From: Paragyromitra xinjiangensis
Lineage: Eukaryota > Ascomycota > Pezizomycetes > Pezizales > Discinaceae
Direction: 5' to 3'
DNA: 64,000 bases
Assembly: GCA_038503065.1 (NCBI GenBank)
Contig: JBCAMK010000013.1
Location: forward strand, 62,001 to 126,000
The notes below the pieces were generated by a model, which was not told where the DNA came from, made no database searches, and saw only the letters and a program-made list of their open reading frames with translations. Below, piece by piece: positions 49,041 through 58,992 of the stretch. The position numbers and the translations under genes were made by a program. Positions within the stretch are counted from its first letter, which is position 1; the number at the start of each line of letters is the position of its first letter.

Positions 49041-50834
49041 ATGTTTGGACCCCAAATCCCAGGGTTGCGCTTAGATTTCGCTGTGCTCTTGCAAATGTGT
49101 ATTGAATTATACGGGAAAACCCAGGATTATCGTCGATACGACAAAACTTTGAAAGACTTTTGTCTTAGACTCGAAATCCAGCAATGCGAATTCAGGTTAT
49201 ACATCAAGGCGATTCTCAAAGGGATCACTACGGATAAACTCCTTGACGATCTCATCCAGGATCCGAAAAATCCACAATGGGATGACCACGACTGGAATGA
49301 GGACCTACGCAAGCACCTAGGTGATGAGGAGTTCAGAATTTGCAAGGCGATATTCAAATCAACGTGGGATACGTTAGAGGAGATATCTCAGATACTCCGT
49401 AATAATCCCCAACTCCCAGACGATTCGAAGTTATCGCTCAGAGATACCCTTCTCCACGGCCGCAGAGGGATTAGGTTCTGTTTTGGATTTCAGCCAGAGA
49501 ATCTCGAAAAGCTCCTTCATAAGCTACAAAATGAAAACAACCTTCTTGGTCGGGTGGTGGATCGGAAGTCGTCCCCAATTCTGGGAGGGAGAGCTCAAGT
49601 CACCGGTCTTCTGGGACTCCCGGGGCCGGGGTTTCCGGGGCCAGGGTTTCCAGGGCTGGGGTATCCGGGGCCGGGGTTTCGAGAGCCGAGGTTTCTGGTG
49701 CCGAGGTTTCTGGTGCCGAGGTTTCTGGAGCCGAGGCATCATTTTCAGTATCCGCCGTCGCAGCAGTATCAGCCGGTGCCGGTGCCGGTGCCGGGGCTTC
49801 CGGGGCCGGGATATCCGAGGAGAATCTCGCCGAATACCAGCGATGGGCAACCGAGCTCGAACCATATTATGGAGAGAGGCTGTAGAAAGAAGTTCCCAAC
49901 CTACAGGAACGCAAATTTAAACCCCGAGAACGCCAACCCCGAGTGGACTATATCAGATTTACGTACTATGATGAAGGATACATCGGTCATAAAGGATGAT
50001 ACATTGGTCATAAAGGATACACTCCCCGTAGAAGAGCCACTCTTCGAGTTCGAGTATGCCACCGACAAGAAGACACCACGAGGATTCTACAATTTCAACT
50101 ATCAGCGACCCCTAGACGAAAAGATGAGAAATTGGCTCCCTGTCCTCGAAACCCCGAAGCACCAACGCTCCTCGAAAGTCACCACAAGCACCACTGCTAC
50201 TAACACCCACCAAACACTCAAGGACATTCTTTCGAAATCGGAAAACATTGTTTTGAGAAACGCTGTCGAGTTATACATGCGAGACCGCCTTGAGATAGCG
50301 GCAGCTCTAGCGCTTTCCGTCTCACAGCTTCATAAAGTCCCCTGGCTTCAGCGGAATTGGCGAAGCCAAGACATTGGTTTTTTCTCTGAAGCACAGAAAG
50401 GTCTAGACCTAACGTCACCTTATCTTTCCGTACCTTCTCTACTCCAGACCTCAGCACCTGAGGGAGGAACTACTGAGGGGAACGACATTTTTCCTCCGAT
50501 TGGAGCTAGGTCACACCACCAGCAAATATACGGACTCGGCTTGATCTTATTGGAGCTTGGGGTTGGTAAAGTTCTTGAAGACTCCGAAATCGGGCGAGGA
50601 GTGGTGGCGATGAGTCCCGAAAGGAAGGAATATATGATGGCACAAGAGTTGATTATGGATCTGGGAAGGTGCATGGGTCATAACTACGCCCAAGTTGTTC
50701 GAACTTGCTTGAGCTGTGATTTCAATGCCACCGAGGTAGATTTGACCCAACGGGAGATGCAGGAGGAGTATTTTTTGAAGGTGATTGATCCACTTGATTC
50801 GCTTGTGTTGAGATGCCCGAAACGAAAGGTTTAG
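49041..50834 (+). CDS. DUF7580-like protein with helical N terminus and Gly-Pro repeat linker
   Basis: Single exon, 597 residues. N-terminal region of about 185 residues is helical and begins with a hydrophobic segment (LRLDFAVLLQMCIELYG), as in fungal proteins whose N termini resemble HeLo-type cell-death domains. Residues about 191-235 are Gly/Pro-rich five-residue repeats (GPGFP, VPRFL) encoded by a 15-bp minisatellite. The C-terminal half (about 390-590) matches the fungal DUF7580 pattern, a degenerate kinase C-lobe: DRLEIAAALALSVSQLHKVPWL, DIGFFSE, YLSVPSLL, IYGLGLILLELGVGK, ELIMDLGRCMG, VVRTCLSCDF and a final hydrophobic helix VIDPLDSLVL. No kinase catalytic residues are seen. Cytoplasmic or membrane-associated. 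Likely part of fungal self/non-self or stress response, by family context only. A frameshifted paralogue lies at 53983. Confidence 0.72.
   Translation: MFGPQIPGLRLDFAVLLQMCIELYGKTQDYRRYDKTLKDFCLRLEIQQCEFRLYIKAILKGITTDKLLDDLIQDPKNPQWDDHDWNEDLRKHLGDEEFRICKAIFKSTWDTLEEISQILRNNPQLPDDSKLSLRDTLLHGRRGIRFCFGFQPENLEKLLHKLQNENNLLGRVVDRKSSPILGGRAQVTGLLGLPGPGFPGPGFPGLGYPGPGFREPRFLVPRFLVPRFLEPRHHFQYPPSQQYQPVPVPVPGLPGPGYPRRISPNTSDGQPSSNHIMERGCRKKFPTYRNANLNPENANPEWTISDLRTMMKDTSVIKDDTLVIKDTLPVEEPLFEFEYATDKKTPRGFYNFNYQRPLDEKMRNWLPVLETPKHQRSSKVTTSTTATNTHQTLKDILSKSENIVLRNAVELYMRDRLEIAAALALSVSQLHKVPWLQRNWRSQDIGFFSEAQKGLDLTSPYLSVPSLLQTSAPEGGTTEGNDIFPPIGARSHHQQIYGLGLILLELGVGKVLEDSEIGRGVVAMSPERKEYMMAQELIMDLGRCMGHNYAQVVRTCLSCDFNATEVDLTQREMQEEYFLKVIDPLDSLVLRCPKRKV
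49622..49741 (+). repeat. 15-bp minisatellite, 8 copies, coding
   Basis: Units GGGGCCGGGGTTTCC-like start at 49622 and repeat every 15 bases to 49741. They keep the frame and give a Gly-Pro-Gly-Phe-Pro to Val-Pro-Arg-Phe-Leu series; all reading frames stay open through the repeat. Confidence 0.85.
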
Positions 50835-51040
50835 TTGAGTGGAGGAGGGTCAAGAATTCTGCGTTACCTTCTTTTTTTCTTTTTTTCAGGGGTTGTTAAA
50901 TTTGACAAGCCGTTTTTCATCAGCTTAGGGTAGTAGTGGTAAATTAGCTTAGGGTTTATGTTGAGATGCCCGAAACGAAAGGTTTAGTTGAGTGGAGGGG
51001 GTCAAGGATTCTGCGTTACCTTCTTTTTTTTCTTTTTTCC
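50806..51040 (+). repeat. Direct duplication of the DUF7580-like gene's 3' end
   Basis: The last codons and 3' flank, from TGTTGAGATGCCCGAAACGA at 50806 to a T-rich tract near 50888, recur at 50959-51040 (153-bp shift) with few changes. A further flank similarity (CAAGCCGTTTTTCATC at about 50908, CAAGCGGTTTTTCATC at about 51178) extends it. Confidence 0.8.
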
Positions 51041-52642
51041 TTTCTTTTTATTTTACATTGCAGTTTTGAAGTTTTGGAGTATTCCCCAAGACGGGGGCTC
51101 CATGGCGAATCCGGCCGGGTAACGAATTGGGAAAAACCTGTCTTGCCAAGCCAATTCCCAGGAGTTGTCAAAGTTAACAAGCGGTTTTTCATCCGAACTC
51201 GTTATCCGACCAAATTCGTCATACTTCTTGGGTTTTTGTTACGATAGGTTCATTAGCTTCTAGTTATAGGTATGATTTTTAGTTTTTTTGGGAAATGAAA
51301 TGAAAACAGATATCACTACACTAGCCTCGCTCACCCTGTAGGTTTGGGGCGCACCACATTCCATGCCACAACCCTAAACCCTACTCTTCCTAATTTCCTG
51401 TTAGGCGTTGAATATGCTGGATATGGATTAACTAGCGCAGTTGCCAACCTTGTTGCTTCATGCCATTCTTCCTAACAGCCTGGGCATGAGGTTAACCAGG
51501 CACCTCCCAGGAAATACCTTCCCGGATGCTATTTTACTCTAGGCACAATATATCACTCGTCAAGGACAGAACCATACATGTTGGAAATATTGGGCACTTT
51601 AGGAGGAAGGACAGGCTCAATTTGTTATTCTCGGGGGGCCGATAGCGCCCTCCCGTCTACAAATTCGGGCCTGTACAGAGGCCGATTCCTCGATTAATTA
51701 AGTCTTCTATATGCTACACGCTCTCCCAATTTTACAGCAATACATGTTGGAAGTAGAGCGTAAGATAGGTTTATAGAACGAATAGCTAATTGACTCACTA
51801 GGGAAATAGTGAAACAGATGCGGTATATAGAGGTGGATTACCTCTAATATACGCCCAAAACGGAAAAATCTAGAAGGACCGTGTAAACGCTAGATACGCG
51901 GATAGTAGCCTTTAGTCAACAAAGAAAAGATTAAGCACGTTGAAAATAATAGACGTTGAAAATAGTAGACTGGTATCACTAAATATTAAGGGTTGGATAC
52001 GTAAATGAATTATCATCATCATCATCACTAAATATTAAGGACTAAGAGATAAGTAAAGGTTCCATGGTATACGTTATAACGTTATTATAAACCCCGAAAG
52101 TTCTATAGAATTTTCTATAGAAATACCAATACTGTGAGTGGACTTATTAGAGCGCAATATCCCTAACGCCAGCAAAAAACCCAAAGGAACTGATCTTGCG
52201 CAATTGATGATGTGTAAATTTTAATGAAATAGAACTTGGGGAAGTGGCTACTAGAGGGTCGCTCAGTCATGGCACCAAGTGTGACACGAAAATCGGCACA
52301 GAAAGATAGCGATGGTCTACTCTGATTGCTCTAATACCGACAGAGTAATCTTATTCGGTAGATAGTAGAGATAAACTAAAATCAAAATACGGGATAACAC
52401 CAAAGCCCCGACTACCTGAACTTCACCTTTTTAGCAATGTAGTTGGCACACCAGTCCCCCAAACTTTGCTAGATCATTCCGAATCACTCGTATCTAAAGA
52501 TTCCGGGTTATACTCTAGTGAAAGGCTGAGGTCGTGGCTGAATGGGGTATAGGATAGGCGTGAAATCTTTTGACGTCGATGCTGGGGTTTGTCGGGGTTC
52601 CTGCTCGGCCCCGATGTTTCACTGACCTGACCTATGAGTTGT

Positions 52643-52758
52643 TGTTTGGGAGAATGATGAATAATATCATCCCCGTGTCCGGTAGCGGCGTCTTGCTCTC
52701 TGTTTGGGAGAATGATGAACAATATCACCCCCGTGTCCGGTAGCGGTGCCTTGCTCTC
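52643..52758. repeat. 58-bp tandem repeat, 2 copies
   Basis: Units 52643-52700 and 52701-52758 begin TGTTTGGGAGAATGATGA and differ at only a few positions. They overlap a minus-strand frame (52474-52728) ending LSLEYNPESLDTSDSE, possibly a gene fragment. Confidence 0.85.
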
Positions 52759-53540
52759 CTACGATTTTCGGTAGTAAACTTCGGTGGTAAGTTATGCCCT
52801 CGTATTTCTAGGATAATTTCAATAGAATGTCTGGTGAAAGGAATTGAAGTTTAGCTTGCAACACTAAATACTCTCTATCAAAAGGAATATGAGTTTTTGG
52901 GGTGACAGAGCCTCGAGTCTCGAAGGAGCTCACGCCTTCCCGCGATAGGCTTGGCAGGAGTTCCGGTGATAAAACTAAAAGGTGACTTTGTAGAAATTCT
53001 GTGTAATCGGTTAATAATTGGCTAAGTGATCTAGGAGTGTGAATCGAGCGCTGGATAGCTATAGGAGGCTTCGGGAACTCGGATGAGAATCTTCCGTTGG
53101 ATAATAAATGGCTAAAGTATCCAGAAGTGTGCTCGATAGGAGGAGACTCCAGGAACCCCAGCTAACCTGTTGATATTCAGTTAACAACCGCCCCCAAGAC
53201 ATGGCGCCAGGGTCAATCCCACAAGGAGATGGCATATCACTTTTGGGAATCAAAGTTTGATACATTTTTGCCCAGTGTAGATCACTTAGGCTCAGGATCC
53301 CTCTGCACCAATCCCGCTAAGCGAGCTGTTAGTCGTGCACTATAGCCAGTGCAATGAGGCTTGGGTAACAAATCGAACATTTCGCCACAAAAGGAGATCA
53401 GTTACTCAAAAACACACAAACTTTTGATCATGAAAAATACCTCGGCAATAGCTTTTAGGCGGGATCTGGGGGATCTGATAATTACTATTTCAGAACCTAG
53501 CCTACCTTTAGCGATACCCGCGTTATATCAAATATTCTAA

Positions 53541-53790
53541 AACAGTTAAATTTCAAGTCTTGCCATCATGATTAGGCATTAATCATTTAATATCACTCGG
53601 CAAAGAATTATATAGATAACCATGAGGAAATGTCTGGCAATGAACGCTAGCATCCTGAACTCACGAACCGAGAGCATGAACCCTAATAAAATTGATCTTG
53701 GGTATTATGAGGGTGTTGCTTGGTCGGAGAATCAAGTATAGCATCGGGATTCACTTGAAAAGGTAATCTCGCACAGCCCCAAATGCTGGT
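53541..53790. repeat. Diverged dispersed repeat, copy B
   Basis: Matches copy A (46876-47290) in order at both ends, with internal deletions. It ends just upstream of the frameshifted paralogue, as copy A lies beside the gene pair. Confidence 0.4.
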
Positions 53791-53982
53791 CGTTATTTGG
53801 CCCCCACGAAAGTTGGCAGCATTACCAGCGTAAGGGATAGCTACATGTACCTAGTTCAAATTTAGATAGTTGCTCAAATTCTCTTAGCCGTACAGTGCGA
53901 CTGCCATACCACAACCCTACAACTCCAAATCGCAAGGATCAACGAAACCCCTGCCGAAAGCTCGGAGATCAACCGGAGAACC

Positions 53983-54973
53983 ATGGTAAGCGATAGTATT
54001 TCGAATATCAATCTCCACTTCATTCTCCTTCCGAATACTAGCAGCGCACGACCAGCCCTACGTTATAGCCAATTTATCATTCAATCACAGGGGAAATCCC
54101 AAGGCGAAGGCGTTACGGGGGCTATGTTGGATTTTAGTGAGATGGTGAAGAGTTTAGAGGGTATCGTGGATGATGAGAATTCACATGCTGCAAAAGACAG
54201 AAAAGAGGAGAAGTTGCGCAGAAAACACTTAAAGGTGCCAACCCACAGCTGTCGGTTGCTCTCAGGGGAAGGCAAAACATATCATCTCTCTTCCATCAAA
54301 AATCCAACCTACCAATACTTCCTAAAAGATACCACGAATATCACCACCATGTTCACTCACCAAACACTCAAGAGAATACTTCCAGAAAAGTCTCAAAGAA
54401 ATCTGCTAGTCGAGTTATGCATGCAAGATCGCCTTGAGATAGCAGCGGCTCTGGCGCTTTCAGTCCTACAATTCCACAAAGCTCCTTGGCTTCAGCAGAA
54501 TTGGCGGAGTCGTAACATCCTCTTTTTTACTGGGTTACGGAAAGATCTGGGGCTATCACCATATCTTTCGGTACCCCCCCTACTTCACATCTCAGCACCC
54601 GAAGAGCAAAAAATGGTTGAGGGGGGCAATAATATTCCTGGGCTACCTCATCCGAGCAACCGGCAAGTATATGGGCTAGGATTGATTCTGTTGGAAATTG
54701 GGGTCGGAAAGACACTTGAAGAATCTGCGATTGGGCAAGCAATGGTGGCAATGAGCTCTGAAAAAAAAAGAACACATGATGGCACAAGAGTTGATCGTCG
54801 ATGTTGGAAGATACATGGGCGCTGACTATGTTCATGTTGTTCGGACTTGTTTAGAGTGTGATTTTGATGCTGATGCAGATTTGGAGCAAGAAAAGATGCA
54901 AGAGGAGTATTTCATGAAGGTGATCGACCAACTCAATTCACTTGTACTTAAGTTTACGAAGCGGGGATTGTAG
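53983..54973 (+). pseudogene. Frameshifted DUF7580-like paralogue
   Basis: Close relative of the C-terminal half of the gene at 49041: DRLEIAAALALSVLQFHKAPWL, YLSVPPLL, VYGLGLILLEIGVGK, ELIVDVGRYMG, VVRTCLECDF and EEYFMKVIDQL all recur in order. The frame breaks at a run of nine A (54771-54779): the sister gene and the downstream frame imply eight. Frame one then ends at 54825, while the correct frame goes on to 54973. The N-terminal helical domain and the Gly-Pro linker of the sister are missing; in their place is about 110 residues without clear similarity, starting at an ATG that is itself followed by GTAAGC, so a donor site there is also possible. A homopolymer sequencing error would restore the frame. 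Confidence 0.65.
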
Positions 54974-55301
54974 ATGGATAGTGGTATCGAGTACTTTGTG
55001 CTTAGTGATCTAGCTACACTGAGTGGGGTGGCTCACAGAAGTTGCGAGGTTAAATTTTATAGTTATGTAGTTATTCTGAATTGAGTTATTTTCGCTTACA
55101 CGATGGTTAGAGGGGATCTATGAAGAGTTAAGTTTGTATTGTCTCTCATAACTCTTCTGAATTTCGCCTGCATATGGATATGGAAGCCTCGATAGGTGCG
55201 GGAATTAATCCCACAAGACCTGAAAGGCTTTAGTGTTGAGATTTAGTTGATAAATGTAATTTTATGTTACATCGATACGCCAAGACTCCCAAGCCAAAGC
55301 G

Positions 55302-55730
55302 TTATTAGGGGGATTCAGCAATACTCGAGCACGGACCGCTTGGTTAAGAAAATACGGTCTTGGCACCAAATCCGGTTAGTGAGCATACCCGAACATTTTT
55401 TTATTTCTTCTAGGCGGGTATATACCCGCCTAACTGTCCTCTTAACCTGAAAGCCCACAGTAAATCCAATACTTGCAATAAAATTATGAAACTAAGTCTA
55501 ATACATCCTTTAGAACTTAAATAATCAACCAAAAATTTGGAGCAATGAAAGTGACTGATTTTGGGGTTGGTAGGAAATTCAACACAAAAGTTAGGGTTCC
55601 CCAATTATCAATATTTGTATGGGGAGACTTTGGTTGTCAAGGCCAGAGGTGGTCCGTGCAAGGCCAAGAAAACCTAAGAAAAATAATAAATACCCGCCTA
55701 GAAAAAAAGTGCTAAATCCCCCTATTGATA
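55302..55730. mobile_element. MITE-like inverted-repeat element, candidate
   Basis: Outer arms TTATTAGGGGGATTCAGCA (55302-55320) and TGCTAAATCCCCCTATTGATA (55710-55730) are inverted copies. Just inside the right arm is AATACCCGCCTAGAAAAAAAG, inverse of TTTCTTCTAGGCGGGTAT at about 55405-55423. Size about 430 bp, non-coding. No clean target duplication is visible, and the inner arm is displaced on the left, so it may be nested or rearranged. Confidence 0.45.
55411..55432. repeat. 22-bp perfect palindrome
   Basis: TAGGCGGGTATATACCCGCC followed by TA reads the same on both strands. Its half-site recurs at 55691-55701 in the candidate element. Confidence 0.9.
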
Positions 55731-56962
55731 CATACTTACACCTAACAACGCTGTCACCATACATCACGGCCGGGAACAGGTGAAAGAAAAGATCGGCCTA
55801 GAAGAAATCGTGTTCTATTAACCGCGGAATAGTGACGATAAAGATGTGGGAGACATAGGCTTCCCAATATGTCAATTTATGACCCCGCTCTCCCATCAGC
55901 CAGGCCCCTTCGTGGGCTTTAGGTTTTTCAGCAGGTACTCGGGATAGCAGAAGCTACCCCAAGCTGAAGGATAGATACCAGCGAATGATATGGCAAGCCC
56001 TCTTTAACCAGTTAAGTTTTTGTAATATAAATAAAATATACATCTGTGTACCGGTTTTTAGATCTAATATTGTATTTTCGATTTCTCTTCCATGTGACAT
56101 TACCATCCTAGAATCTTGATGGTATTAAAATAGTTAGATTTTACTTAGGCCATACTAAGGGATGAAGAAAAACTGCTTGTGAGGTTCATCTGGAGAGCGA
56201 CTCGGAGTGCAAGCTCTCAGAGATTCACAACGATATTCGTTTAGAACAATCCACTCTCAATCACTACACCTTCTACTGCTTAACACTCTTTTGTCTTGAT
56301 GACTAGTTTTATTGCAAGAGGTGCTATCGAGATCTAGAAGATTGCCTCCCCCCCTTATAAGAGCCAAGTACGATTAACTAACCCCTTTCCAAAATAAATT
56401 CTCTAAAGTCGGCGCAGAACGGTTTCCAAATTAAGCATGTGCATAGGCAGGGCTCGGGTATTAGCACCCTCGCTTCAGGCCCGGCGACTATGTCAAAGCG
56501 TAGTTCACCACCAAACACCTACAAGCACTCACCCGAGGCCAGGAGGTGCTGTTAGGCAGAGGCTCGCCTAGAGAATACGCCCCCCGGAAATCCAGTTCAT
56601 GTTGTCTTTCGCGACACGTTTTGTACAAGTGTTTCGTGAGAATCCGCGACAAAGCTGGTGACAGTTGCGGTTTCAGACACCCTTGTTCGGAAATAGTTAT
56701 CCCGAACCCTCGTGAGGTTGTTCGTAGACAACAACCTCAAATCTTCACGAATAATTGGTACATAAATGAACATACCTCTCCTAAATTGCTAATCTTTTCT
56801 CACCAAGTTGATCTTCACACAATATTTCTCTCCACAGCCTTTTGATAAGGCACCTTAGACTTTTTTTTTCCTTCGTTCTTTTTCGGTCTTTACAATTACG
56901 TACGTGACTACTATCACTCGTTCCCCTCAACCGAATCACAAACCAAGAAACGAAACACATAA

Positions 56963-57474
56963 ATGCATTCTTCAATTTTCATTATAATCACGTCCATTGC
57001 TTGGACTTTGGCATTTCCCCTAGCCAACTTGGGTACATCTGATGCCTCAACCTCGCTTCTCCGTCGAGCCTCAACCACCGTAAACCCGGCCGCCATTACC
57101 GGCACAACATGCACTGCCGCAGGAGTGTAAGCACCCACTAAAGCCCAAGATTAGCCAAAGCCACCCCCAACTAATTTATTCCTAGCACACTCGTCTCTCA
57201 CGACATCAATGTTGCAGTTCTCAGCATCTGCGGTGGCATTACAGGCGCTATCACAAAATGTGGTGGTGCCCCAACATCGACTGCTGGTGCGAGCGGCACG
57301 GCTAAGTTCGATCTTACAACGACAGTCGCGGGCGCGACAATCAATATCTCGAAGGGTCGGTGGGAGCAATGCGTTCGTGCTGCGCAGGCGGTGTGTGGGA
57401 ATAGTCCGTTTACTTCAACTTGTATTGGTGGTGCTAGTACAGGGAATGTCGCTTTCACATTATCGGCTAACTGA
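56963..57474 (+). CDS. Small secreted Cys-containing protein, 150 aa
   Basis: Two exons, 56963-57126 and 57186-57474, 59-nt intron in phase 2. Signal peptide MHSSIFIIITSIAWTLAFPLA, then a Ser/Thr-rich stretch with RR at about residue 37 that may be a processing site. Mature domain: TGTTCTAAGV, HDINVAVLSICGGITGAITKCGG, FDLTTTVAGATINISKGRWEQCV, VCGNSPFTSTCIGGA and GNVAFTL; five or six Cys in all. No family named with confidence; it looks like a compact beta-rich apoplastic protein as found in plant-pathogenic ascomycetes. Plus- and minus-strand frames overlapping it (57151-57508) are shadows. Confidence 0.7.
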
Positions 57475-58992
57475 GATGCTGAAACGAGTAGTATGGGAGA
57501 ATTTGTAGATTACTAAATAGGTATATTTCAGTATTAAATATATAATTCCGCTGTCATACGTATTGGTAATAAGCAACCTTGTTCGGATCAGAGTGGTATC
57601 AAGTCCTTATAGTGATTAAAAGTCTATAACACTACCAGGTAACGCGTCTAATGATAGTAACAGGGGTGCCTTAAGCTTGGCGGTCTTGGCTAGCAAATTA
57701 ATCTACAAAAAGGTTACTTAACCCAACAAGCTTGAGCGCATACGTTCGATCAACAAGCTATCGAGCATTCGCATGTCCAGCCAGCTGTAGAACGCGTGGC
57801 AGAAAAGAGATCTGAACCGAATGCCAAAACGGGTGCGCCCTCCGACCTACATATGATCCAGATACGGGTTTAACCCCTAGAGCCAGGATGTTCGATTACC
57901 GAGTGATTTTTAGTGATTGAAATGGGGATAAATAGAAGATATATTTTTATTAGTTTCATACAACCACCCTAGTCTCGCAGTCGCTTAGATTTTTTTTAAT
58001 ATTTGGTGTTTAAAATCTGGATTCTCCCTACACGAAAAATCGCGTTAACCACCCAAAATAAATAGCGATTTTCCCAAAAGGTCTGGAATCGAGACTACAA
58101 CCACCCGATGATAACGTAGTGCTTGCTAACGAAAGAAGAAAGAAAGATATGTGAATATTAGATCCTCGTTTAGTGACCTTTTGGATTTCTCACCTTCCTT
58201 TTCCTCTAACTTCTTCGTTCGAGATTTCTTCTCCACCATCTCACTTCCTTTTTTATACCCTTTTCATCCAGGGAGTATGTTTGCGCTACTAAGTACGCAA
58301 TTGGCTTTACAGAGAGTTGAAAAGCGTGGCACTTATATTCTAGACTCCTATAGCTAGAGACTAATTCATCAATGTCCCTTTAATGAATGGCTATGCGGAA
58401 GTCCTAGTAGCGCATACGTGCTCCCTGGATGAGCGGGGGTTTAGTGTCTTGGGCCTCGGGCTTAGGCTCATTCCTATCCCCTACTGCCTATGGCTTCTGC
58501 GTGCACACAATACCTTACATAACAAGTGATTGATAGTAACTGCAACCGTCAGGTTTCACAGAGACATAAGTTATGCTCACGATAACCGGATATCCTTTGA
58601 GGCCTAGTAAAACGATATCCCGGATGGTTGCAGCAATCATGCAGGTTGAAAACGGATAATATAATATAGCTCGATATACCTTGGTGCACTCAAATGTATA
58701 ACTTATCTATGGGAGCACTCTTATATTTATCAAACCAATAAAATCAATAAACGAGATGGGGCCGCTCAAATCTTCCGAATAGCCCATCCCGAAACAAGAA
58801 TAAAATGCATGCTTGTCCGCTTTATCAAACGAAATGCTGAAACCCGCTGTCCTGTTCTTCCAAAAAAAACCCCAAGCCATTACAAGTAAATAGAACCGAA
58901 CCGCAATGCAACGCATGATAATGCAACCAACGTATTTGTATGATACATCTCCGAAAAAAAAGAACTCGCTTCAAATCAAATTATTGTCACCA
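57475..58992. other. Intergenic, 1.5 kb
   Basis: AT-rich; no gene supported. Short frames near 58.15 and 58.7 kb lack domain features. Confidence 0.55.

Larger units (their letters stand above)
50835..53982. other. Intergenic repeat-bearing region, 3.1 kb
   Basis: Contains the 3' duplication, repeat copy C (51520-51590), a TCATCATC run near 52013-52027, the 58-bp tandem repeat and copy B of the dispersed repeat. No intact gene; a minus-strand frame at 52474-52728 could be a gene scrap. Confidence 0.5.
54974..56962. other. Intergenic, 2 kb, with MITE-like repeat
   Basis: Holds the inverted-repeat element (55302-55730) and the promoter of the small secreted protein gene. No other feature supported. 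Confidence 0.5.

Noticed and set aside
49483..49920. Second-frame RGF-repeat protein across the DUF7580-like linker
   Set aside because: A by-product of the 15-bp repeat; the main frame is supported over 597 residues.
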